A DNA stretch of 5,614 bases from Flavobacteriaceae bacterium. Its GTDB lineage: Bacteria; Bacteroidota; Bacteroidia; Flavobacteriales; Flavobacteriaceae. The notes below the pieces were generated by a model. That model searched no databases, was not told the DNA's origin, and saw only the letters and a program-made list of their open reading frames with translations. Shown piece after piece: positions 1 to 5,614 of the stretch (positions are counted from its first letter, which is position 1; each line of letters starts with the position of its first letter). The translations under genes and the position numbers were made by a program. The stretch spans positions 1 through 5,614 of the forward strand of contig DAOVTC010000093.1 of NCBI GenBank assembly GCA_030633285.1, given 5' to 3'.

Positions 1-1961
1 AGCAACTGCACCTTTAAAAATCCTTTTTCTTTTTTATATCGCAAACCATGCCATACCGCATTTTCAACATAAGGTTGCAATAACATTGGCGGAATTTGAA
101 ATTGGTTTAAATCAATTGCATCATCAACTAAAAGCTCGTAATCAAACTTATCTTTAAACCTTGAATGTTCTAATTTTAAATACAATTCTAATAATTCTAT
201 TTCTTTTTCAAGAGGTATAAAATCTTCTTCAGAATTTTCTAAAACACTACGCATTAATGTAGAAAAATCTGTTAAATATCTATTGGCAGCACGTTCATCA
301 TTTTGAGCGATAAAACTGTTTACCGAATTTAATGCATTAAAAATAAAATGAGGATTCATTTGTGTACGCAACGATTTTAATGCCAATAAATTATTAGCTA
401 ATTTGCGTTGTTTATTGCTTCTAAACATCCAGAAAAGAGATAAAAGCAATAACAATACACCTAAAATCAAGAAATAAATAATATTTTTTTGTCTTTTATA
501 ATTTTCAACCGTTAGCTGTTTTTCTGTTTGATATAATTGTAATTTACTTTCAGAAAGTTCTCTATCTTTTTCTAAACTGGTAATTCTATTTTGCTTTACT
601 GATAAATCTTTACTTAAACTTACGGCTTCATTAATTTCATTTTCTTTTTGCTTATAAAGTTGACCTACCAAAGCAACATATTTTTTATAGTTACTTAAAG
701 CCTTATCATCATCACCGAGAGACACATAAGCCTCTGATAGTTTTTGAATGGCATTTTTTTGTGTTTCAATATCAAAAGTGCTTTCTGCTTCAGCAGCGCT
801 TTCTTCGAGTAATGGAATTGCTTCTTCAAAATTTTTCTGCTTTAAATAAGCATTCCCTAAGTCTAATTTTGCTTTTGATTTGGTTAAAGTCATATCCTCA
901 ACCACAACTACCTCCAAATCAGAATCCTCTAATTTTTTTAATGTCGCCTTACGGAGTTGTACTTCTTTGTCAATCACTTTATTTCTACTATAAAAATCTG
1001 CAGCGCGTTTACTTTCAATTACTGCTTTTTGTGGACTTTCTTTTATCGCCGAAATTTGAGAGCTCAACAAATAATCTTCGGCTTTATCAGTTTCTCCCTG
1101 AACTTCAAGTACATTGGAAATTTTAGAATTCAAACTAATAATTTTAGAATTACTAGATATACGTTTGGCAAGTGTAAGTCCTGTTTGATATTGATTTAAT
1201 GCTTTTTTATGTTGATTTAACTTTGAATAAACATCACCCAATCCTTCATAAATATCTACTTTTTGAATGGTAGTTATACCTGTTTTTTTTAGTAAAATAT
1301 GGTACTGACTTTCACTATTTTGATATTCTTTATTCAATAAATACGCTTTGGCAAGTTTTAATTGATTGGCTGTATTTTTAGAATTATCTACCGCTACTTT
1401 ATAGTTACTTACTGCTAAATCATATTGTTTTAAGTTCATATAAACATCACCTAAAACTGCATAAGATTGTGAAATTTGAGTCTTATTATTAGCAAATTTC
1501 AAGGCATTTCCCACTAAATCAACACTTTGAATTGGGTTTTTATCAATATTAAAAATAGCTGAGTCTAATTCTTTTTGAAATTGAATAGAATTGTTTACTT
1601 TAACTTTTTTTGAAATTGAACGTGCTTTTTTACCTTCTTGTATTTGATTTGATTTATCTTCAACTTCATAATAGACACTTCCGTTTAATCTGTAACTATT
1701 AATAATTTTACCATTTTTACGCAATACAATTACATCTCCATTTTTTGCATTGATAGTAAATTCACCATTATTATTAGTAATAGTAGAAATATTTGATCCT
1801 TTTACACGAATACTAATTCCACTTAAAGGATTACCATCTTGATTGGTAATTCTATCAGAATACAATTTATTTGGAGTGTTTACTTCATTTGAAATTTGTG
1901 CATTAACTCCTAGAGTAAAAATCAAAAAGAGAAAAATAAATATGTTCAATTTTCTTTTCAT
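1..1961 (-). CDS. LytS/YehU-type sensor histidine kinase with CarboxypepD_reg-like and TPR sensor region (3' end off the window)
   Basis: Read on the minus strand, this frame is open from ATG at 1961 to the left edge: 653 codons plus two bases. Residues 1-21 form a signal peptide with likely cleavage NA|Q (A21|Q22). Residues about 34-85 look like a CarboxypepD_reg-like beta-sandwich (DGNPLSGISIRVKG, then NNNGEF and NGD). About six TPR-like helix pairs follow (about 165-198, 200-226, 236-268, 276-308, 362-395, 403-435), then a charged coiled coil (436-492) and one membrane helix (494-513). The cytoplasmic part has the His_kinase H-box QMNPHFIFNALN with phospho-acceptor His538, and the N-box LLQPYVENAVWHGL with Asn634. 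The G-box of the ATPase should lie beyond the edge. In this family the kinase normally signals to a LytTR response regulator, often encoded next door, which would be off-window to the left. I chose ATG 1961 because the ATG at 1965 is in another frame. No Shine-Dalgarno is visible, as is usual in Bacteroidota. The ligand is unknown. Confidence 0.93.
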   Translation of the reverse strand, partial: MKRKLNIFIFLFLIFTLGVNAQISNEVNTPNKLYSDRITNQDGNPLSGISIRVKGSNISTITNNNGEFTINAKNGDVIVLRKNGKIINSYRLNGSVYYEVEDKSNQIQEGKKARSISKKVKVNNSIQFQKELDSAIFNIDKNPIQSVDLVGNALKFANNKTQISQSYAVLGDVYMNLKQYDLAVSNYKVAVDNSKNTANQLKLAKAYLLNKEYQNSESQYHILLKKTGITTIQKVDIYEGLGDVYSKLNQHKKALNQYQTGLTLAKRISSNSKIISLNSKISNVLEVQGETDKAEDYLLSSQISAIKESPQKAVIESKRAADFYSRNKVIDKEVQLRKATLKKLEDSDLEVVVVEDMTLTKSKAKLDLGNAYLKQKNFEEAIPLLEESAAEAESTFDIETQKNAIQKLSEAYVSLGDDDKALSNYKKYVALVGQLYKQKENEINEAVSLSKDLSVKQNRITSLEKDRELSESKLQLYQTEKQLTVENYKRQKNIIYFLILGVLLLLLSLFWMFRSNKQRKLANNLLALKSLRTQMNPHFIFNALNSVNSFIAQNDERAANRYLTDFSTLMRSVLENSEEDFIPLEKEIELLELYLKLEHSRFKDKFDYELLVDDAIDLNQFQIPPMLLQPYVENAVWHGLRYKKEKGFLKVQL

Positions 1962-2049
1962 TCATGTTTTTTAACTTGGTAAAGCTACATACTTAAATTC
2001 GTTTTATAAAATAGTATATCTCTAAATACAAGCTTTTAGCCAATAAAAA

Positions 2050-2068
2050 TAAGTGAATATCACACTTA
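2050..2068. promoter_or_regulatory. Inverted repeat in the divergent intergenic region, possible operator
   Basis: TAAGTG (2050-2055) and CACTTA (2063-2068) are perfect inverted copies separated by 7 nt. A second, overlapping dyad GTGA-ATA-TCAC spans 2053-2063. The site lies about 90 nt upstream of the kinase start and about 108 nt upstream of the vWA start, where a regulator could act on both divergent genes. In AT-rich DNA 6-bp arms arise by chance fairly often. No known regulator motif was matched, so this is only a candidate. Confidence 0.25.
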
Positions 2069-2122
2069 ACTATTTAAAAAAGATGGTTTACTCATTAATA
2101 CAGGTCAATCACTCATTTACAG

Positions 2123-2153
2123 TTTTATGAGCACTTTTTACATATTACTTTTA
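2123..2153 (+). promoter_or_regulatory. Candidate Bacteroidota promoter for the vWA gene
   Basis: TACTTTTA at 2146-2153 matches the Bacteroidota -7 consensus TAnnTTTG at all fixed positions but the last. A TTTT at 2123-2126 lies 19 nt upstream, where the weak -33 element (TTTG/TTG) is expected. It would give a leader of about 15-20 nt before the ATG at 2176. The rest of the intergenic region 1962-2175 holds no open frame longer than about ten codons on either strand, and I found no convincing promoter for the kinase in it. Confidence 0.35.
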
Positions 2154-2175
2154 TCCTGAATTTAAAACAAATATT

Positions 2176-3345
2176 ATGAACTTTTTAAAGAAAAACCACA
2201 GACACAACAATTTTAATAGAAATATTGTAAGTGAAAATCTAGTTAAATTTCTTGTACTAATACTAATCTTAAACGCCTTTATTGTAACGGCAAATGACAC
2301 ACATCCTAAAAAGAAAAACACAATTAAAGTTGCATTATTATTAGACACCAGTAACTCTATGGATGGCTTGATAAATCAAGCTAAAACACAACTTTGGGAA
2401 ATTGTTAATGAACTTTCTTATGCTAGATGTGAAAATCAAGATCCTGATTTGCTCATTGCAGTTTACGAGTATGGTAATGATAATCTATCCTCTAGAGAAG
2501 GTTATATCCGTCAGGTAATTGGGTTTAGTTCTGATTTGGATGAAATTTCTGAAAAACTTTTTTCACTAAACACCAATGGTGGAAGCGAATTTTGTGGTGA
2601 GGTTATTCAAACATCATTAAAACAATTAGATTGGGGCAATAACAAAAATGATTTAAAGCTAATATTTATAGCTGGAAATGAACCATTTACACAAGGAAAA
2701 ATCAACTATAAAGATGCTACAATGCAAGCCAATGAACAAAATGTAACTGTAAACACAATTTTTTGTGGCAGTTATCAAAATGGAGTATCTGGTAAATGGC
2801 AAGATGGAGCCAGATCAACAAATGGTGATTATATGGTAATTGATCATAATAAAACTATTGTTCATATTGCTTCTCCTTATGACGATTTAATTATTCAATT
2901 AAATAATCAATTGAACAATACTTATATCTATTACGGAAATAATGGGAAAAATAAATTGAGATTACAAGCCACTCAAGATTCAAATGCTGCTGAATTAGAC
3001 GAAGTTGTAATTGTAAAAAGAGCAGTAAGTAAAAGTTCTAGAATTTATAAAAATTCATCATGGGATTTAGTTGATGCTGAAAAAGAAGCAGACTTTAAGT
3101 ATGGCAAAATAGAAAAGAAAAATTTACCAAAACATTTACAAGGTAAGACCTCTGAAGAATTAAAAAAATATGTAGCAGAGCAACGTAAAAATCGTGAAGA
3201 GATTCAGAAAAAAATTAATGATTTAAATACAAAAAGAAATACTTATGTGGCAAAACAAAGAAAAGATTCAAATACAAAAAGCATTGATAAAGCCATGATT
3301 AATGCCATAAAAAAACAAGCAAAACAAAAAAATTATATGTGGTAA
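2176..3345 (+). CDS. Exported vWA domain protein with Lys-rich coiled-coil C-terminus, function unknown
   Basis: The protein has 389 residues. A basic N-terminal stretch precedes a hydrophobic segment (about 22-39), which acts as a signal peptide or membrane anchor. The vWA domain covers about 49-250. Strand KVALLLDTSNSM gives the MIDAS motif DxSxS (D57, S59, S61). Thr133 in the LNTNGGSEFCGE stretch is the likely MIDAS threonine. The usual third-motif Asp is replaced in IFIAGNEPFTQG (Asn168 at the equivalent place), so metal binding may be altered. Three cysteines (C85, C140, C197) could form a disulfide outside the cytoplasm. From about 312 onwards the tail is Lys/Glu/Gln-rich and predicted helical, with two related blocks, YVAEQRK (332-338) and YVAKQRK (357-363). 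vWA domains usually bind protein partners through a metal ion. No catalytic domain is present, so a scaffolding or adhesion role is inferred only. ATG 2176 is the only ATG before the domain. The gene diverges from the kinase and ends at its own terminator, so it is probably monocistronic. Confidence 0.9.
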   Translation: MNFLKKNHRHNNFNRNIVSENLVKFLVLILILNAFIVTANDTHPKKKNTIKVALLLDTSNSMDGLINQAKTQLWEIVNELSYARCENQDPDLLIAVYEYGNDNLSSREGYIRQVIGFSSDLDEISEKLFSLNTNGGSEFCGEVIQTSLKQLDWGNNKNDLKLIFIAGNEPFTQGKINYKDATMQANEQNVTVNTIFCGSYQNGVSGKWQDGARSTNGDYMVIDHNKTIVHIASPYDDLIIQLNNQLNNTYIYYGNNGKNKLRLQATQDSNAAELDEVVIVKRAVSKSSRIYKNSSWDLVDAEKEADFKYGKIEKKNLPKHLQGKTSEELKKYVAEQRKNREEIQKKINDLNTKRNTYVAKQRKDSNTKSIDKAMINAIKKQAKQKNYMW

Positions 3346-3370
3346 GTTAATCCACACTTGAAGTTGGAAA

Positions 3371-3415
3371 CCCGAAGCTAGAAGAAACACATCTTCTAGT
3401 TTTGGGCTTCTTAAT
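3371..3415 (+). terminator. Rho-independent-type terminator after the vWA gene
   Basis: A 15-bp stem is formed by 3371-3385 (CCCGAAGCTAGAAGA) and 3392-3406 (TCTTCTAGTTTTGGG), with a 6-nt loop AACACA. Two of the pairs are G-U on the plus-strand RNA. The inner 8 bp, CTAGAAGA/TCTTCTAG, are perfect. The stem begins 25 nt after the vWA stop and is followed by the U-rich stretch CTTCTTAATTTCT rather than a pure U run. The G-U pairs fit best to transcription on the plus strand, but they become A-C mismatches on the minus strand. Confidence 0.75.
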
Positions 3416-3476
3416 TTCTAATCTTACATATAATAAGACCATTTTAATAATTATATCCCCTTTTCTTGTCAAACTT

Positions 3477-3484
3477 TAAATTTG
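3477..3484 (+). promoter_or_regulatory. Candidate -7 box upstream of the hydrolase operon
   Basis: TAAATTTG is an exact match to the Bacteroidota -7 consensus TAnnTTTG. It lies 70 nt upstream of the hydrolase ATG and downstream of the vWA terminator, so it would give the hydrolase its own transcript. No good -33 TTG sits at the usual 17-23 nt spacing. An alternative weaker box, TAGATTTA, is at 3530-3537, also without a good -33. One of the two probably drives the hydrolase and transporter genes. Confidence 0.35.
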
Positions 3485-3554
3485 TTACAAAGTACATTGA
3501 GAAAGCTACTACCTTAATTTTTTCTTTTGTAGATTTACGGTAAATACTCTCAAT

Positions 3555-5486
3555 ATGAAAAAGATTACCATTAGACTTTTTTTGCTATTTTTTTTAAGTA
3601 TTTCTCTCTTTTCTTGTAAAAATACACCTTCCGATAAAGCTAAAGAAAAACCAGACACTTTCGTTGAGGATAATTACAACAAACAAGAAGTAGTTATTAC
3701 CATGCGTGATGGCGTTAAACTTCACACAACTATTTATTCTCCAAAAGATAAGAACAAAACATACCCTATTTTATTAAAACGCACACCTTATAGCTGCAGA
3801 CCTTATGGAAGAGATTCTTTTCCCAATAAAATTGGTCCGAATATCCATTTAATGAAAGAAAAGAATATCATTGTATATCAAGATGTTAGAGGAAGATGGA
3901 TGAGTGAAGGAACATATGATAATATGCGTGCATACATTCCAAATAAAAAGTCTAATAGCGATATTGATGAAAGTTCTGATACTTATGACACCATAGATTG
4001 GCTCATAAAAAATGTAGAAAATAATAATGGAAATGTGGGTACATGGGGAATTTCATATCCTGGATTTTATTCCACTTACTCTACCATAGATGCACATCCT
4101 GCTCTAAAAGCCGCTTCGCCTCAAGCATGTATTGCCGATTTCTTTTTTGATGATTTTCACCATAACGGAGCGTATTTATTAAGTTATTTTAAAATAACTC
4201 CTGTATTTGGCACACCTAAAGATAAACCATCTGATACAGCTTGGTATACTGCACCAAAATTAAATACAAAAGATCAGTACCAATTCTTTTTAGATGCAGG
4301 TCCACTACAAAATTTGAATAAATATTTTCAAAATAAAACTGTTGATAATCCGAGTTTAAAAAATAATAACAAAGTAGATGATTTCTTTTGGGAAGAGTTA
4401 AAAGAACATCCTAATTATGATAGTGTTTGGCAAAAAAAAGGACTTATCCAACATTTAAAAAATATAAGACCAACAGTGGCAACAATGGTAGTTGGAGGAT
4501 GGTTTGATGCAGAAGATTTATATGGACCCTTAGAAACATATAAAACTATTGAAAAATACAACCCAAAAAATTACAATACATTGGTTTTTGGTCCATGGGA
4601 TCATGGTGCTTGGGCAAGAAGTAAAGGAAAAAATATAGTTGGAAATTACTATTTTGGTGATTCAATTTCTGAATTTTTTCAAGAAAATATTGAGACAAAA
4701 TTCTTTAATCATTTCTTAAAAGGCAAAGGAGATCAAAACTCTGGTTTACCAGAAGCTTATGTATTTGATAGTGGCAAAAAAGAATGGAAAACTTTTGATA
4801 GTTGGCCACCAAAAAACATTGTGAAAGAAATTGCTTACCTATCAAATAATCAAAAGCTTACAACAAAACAAATCACTTCAAAAGCAATAAAATTTATTAG
4901 TGATATTAAAAGGCCTGTGCCCTATTCTGAAGATATCAAAACAGTATTTACTCCAAGAAAATATATGACAGATGACCAGCGATTTGCTGCAAGACGCCCA
5001 GATGTTTTAGTTTTTGAAACAGCCATTTTACAAGAAGATTATACTTTAGCTGGAGATATTTTAGCAAAATTAAAAGTTGCAACAACAGGTACTGATGCTG
5101 ATTGGATTGTAAAGATTATTGATGTTCACCCAGCCAATATAGAAGAACAAAAAGATGGTATGCAAGATCATTTAAAAATGAGCAATTATCATTTAATGGT
5201 TCGTAGTGAAGTTATGCGCGGAAAGTTTAGGAATAGTTTTTCTAAACCTGAACCTTTTGTACCTAATAAAAAAACAAATGTTAACATCAAATTACAAGAT
5301 GTATTCCATACCTTTAAAAAAGGACATAAATTACAAGTTCAGATACAAAGCACTTGGTTTCCGTTAATTGATTTAAATCCACAAACTTTTGTGCCTAATA
5401 TTTTTAAAGCAAATAAAGGTGATTTTAAAACACAAACTCATACAGTATTCACATCTTCTACAATTGAATTTTCAGTATTAAAATAA
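3555..5486 (+). CDS. CocE/NonD family (peptidase S15) hydrolase lipoprotein, alpha-amino-acid ester hydrolase-like
   Basis: The 643-residue product begins with a lipoprotein signal peptide whose lipobox LFSC puts the lipidated cysteine at C21. The few residues after it lack an acidic run like known surface-export signals, so periplasmic or surface location is open. The alpha/beta-hydrolase part has the nucleophile elbow GISYPG (Ser167), the GGWFDAED motif with catalytic Asp318, and GPWDHG with catalytic His350. Tyr79 (RTPYS) and Tyr168 fit the oxyanion-hole tyrosines. Asp199/Asp200 (FFDDFHHNGA), Glu320 and Asp321 match the carboxylate cluster by which alpha-amino-acid ester hydrolases bind the substrate's free alpha-amino group. 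The C-terminal half (about 377-640) is the S15 jelly-roll, with the family-typical MVRSEVMRGKFRNSF and STWFPLIDLNPQTF. Length and spacing agree with the roughly 640-residue Xanthomonas citri enzyme as I recall it. The expected reaction is hydrolysis or acyl transfer of alpha-amino-acyl esters or amides. The natural substrate is unknown; dipeptides or amino-acyl conjugates are plausible. It sits just upstream of a probable transporter gene, in the same direction. Confidence 0.93.
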   Translation: MKKITIRLFLLFFLSISLFSCKNTPSDKAKEKPDTFVEDNYNKQEVVITMRDGVKLHTTIYSPKDKNKTYPILLKRTPYSCRPYGRDSFPNKIGPNIHLMKEKNIIVYQDVRGRWMSEGTYDNMRAYIPNKKSNSDIDESSDTYDTIDWLIKNVENNNGNVGTWGISYPGFYSTYSTIDAHPALKAASPQACIADFFFDDFHHNGAYLLSYFKITPVFGTPKDKPSDTAWYTAPKLNTKDQYQFFLDAGPLQNLNKYFQNKTVDNPSLKNNNKVDDFFWEELKEHPNYDSVWQKKGLIQHLKNIRPTVATMVVGGWFDAEDLYGPLETYKTIEKYNPKNYNTLVFGPWDHGAWARSKGKNIVGNYYFGDSISEFFQENIETKFFNHFLKGKGDQNSGLPEAYVFDSGKKEWKTFDSWPPKNIVKEIAYLSNNQKLTTKQITSKAIKFISDIKRPVPYSEDIKTVFTPRKYMTDDQRFAARRPDVLVFETAILQEDYTLAGDILAKLKVATTGTDADWIVKIIDVHPANIEEQKDGMQDHLKMSNYHLMVRSEVMRGKFRNSFSKPEPFVPNKKTNVNIKLQDVFHTFKKGHKLQVQIQSTWFPLIDLNPQTFVPNIFKANKGDFKTQTHTVFTSSTIEFSVLK

Positions 5487-5491
5487 TTATT

Positions 5492-5614
5492 TTGAGTTCA
5501 AAACTAATCTTAAAAGGTCAACAAATTAAATATGGAGTTTTTTTACTAGCTCCTATTTTGTTTTTTTATATCATCTTTTTTGTAGAATTAGATCCTGAAA
5601 ATCCATTTATTTCA
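5492..5614 (+). CDS. N-terminus of a membrane protein, probably SLC13/DASS-type sodium-coupled anion transporter (3' end off the window)
   Basis: An open frame of 41 codons runs to the right edge. It starts with a short basic segment (LKGQQIKYG), then a hydrophobic helix (about 15-31: GVFLLAPILFFYIIFF), then VELDPENPFIS. That layout (lysine-rich start, GP/AP-containing first helix, acidic-proline loop) resembles DASS/SLC13 transporters of Bacteroidota. The diagnostic motifs of that family lie beyond the edge, so the family call is tentative. There is no ATG in frame. The frame opens after a TGA at 5465-5467, and TTG 5492 is the most plausible start, with ATT codons at 5486 and 5489 as less likely options. 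The start lies 5 nt after the hydrolase stop, with no room for a separate promoter or terminator, which points to one operon with translational coupling. If it is a transporter, it could take up a product of the hydrolase. Confidence 0.65.
   Translation, partial: MSSKLILKGQQIKYGVFLLAPILFFYIIFFVELDPENPFIS

Noticed and set aside
761..1126. Plus-strand open frame of 121 codons inside the kinase gene
   Set aside because: It is antisense to the TPR region of the kinase frame, which is continuous and domain-bearing. The translation has low complexity and no recognisable motif.
957..1199. Plus-strand open frame of 80 codons inside the kinase gene
   Set aside because: It is antisense to the kinase and overlaps the other shadow frame. 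It is rich in Phe, Ile and Asn, as expected from AT-rich antisense sequence.
2002..2011. TTTTATAAAA palindrome upstream of the kinase
   Set aside because: A ten-base A/T palindrome is expected by chance in DNA of this composition and matches no known site.
2044..2051. Possible minus-strand -7 box (TATTTTTA) for the kinase
   Set aside because: It is a near-match to TAnnTTTG, but no -33 element lies at the right spacing. In this AT-rich stretch such matches are common.
2151..2348. Minus-strand open frame of 65 codons with hydrophobic stretches
   Set aside because: It is antisense to the start of the vWA gene. Its hydrophobicity mirrors the Lys/Asn-rich and signal-peptide codons on the other strand, and no independent evidence supports it.
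5532..5549. ATG at 5532 as a start for the gene at the right edge
   Set aside because: In that frame a TAG stop follows five codons later, while the frame starting at TTG 5492 gives a coherent membrane-protein N-terminus to the edge.

Overview
The window looks like chromosomal DNA from a marine or environmental Flavobacteriia-type Bacteroidota. It is strongly AT-rich with AAA/TTT-heavy codons. Its genes lack clear Shine-Dalgarno sequences, and TAnnTTTG-like -7 boxes occur upstream of genes. The protein types are also typical: a LytS-type sensor kinase with a TPR sensor region, a signal peptide ending NA|Q, and a lipobox LFSC. No mobile element, CRISPR array, tRNA or rRNA was seen.

Layout: (1) Positions 1-1961, minus strand, hold a membrane sensor histidine kinase of the LytS/YehU (His_kinase) family. 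Its N-terminus is complete and its ATPase C-terminus runs off the left edge. Its extracytoplasmic part carries a CarboxypepD_reg-like beta-sandwich followed by about six TPR-like helical pairs and a coiled coil. (2) A 214-bp divergent intergenic region holds a small inverted repeat and a candidate promoter for the next gene. (3) Positions 2176-3345, plus strand, encode an exported von Willebrand factor A (vWA) domain protein of 389 residues with a Lys-rich coiled-coil tail. I recognise the domain but not a function. It is followed by a clear 15-bp hairpin terminator. (4) Positions 3555-5486, plus strand, encode a 643-residue lipoprotein of the CocE/NonD (peptidase S15) hydrolase family. Its active site matches alpha-amino-acid ester hydrolases, including the acidic cluster that binds the substrate alpha-amino group. 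(5) From 5492 to the right edge begins a membrane protein, probably an SLC13/DASS-type transporter, starting at TTG only 5 nt after the hydrolase stop.

The last two genes look like a two-gene or longer operon: a periplasmic or surface hydrolase that releases small acids or amino acids, and a transporter that could import a product. The kinase and vWA genes are divergent and share one control region, so they may be co-regulated. Their functional link is only inferred. The points most worth a second look are the kinase architecture, the vWA protein with an atypical metal site, the aminopeptidase/ester-hydrolase signature in a lipoprotein, and the non-ATG start of the transporter.
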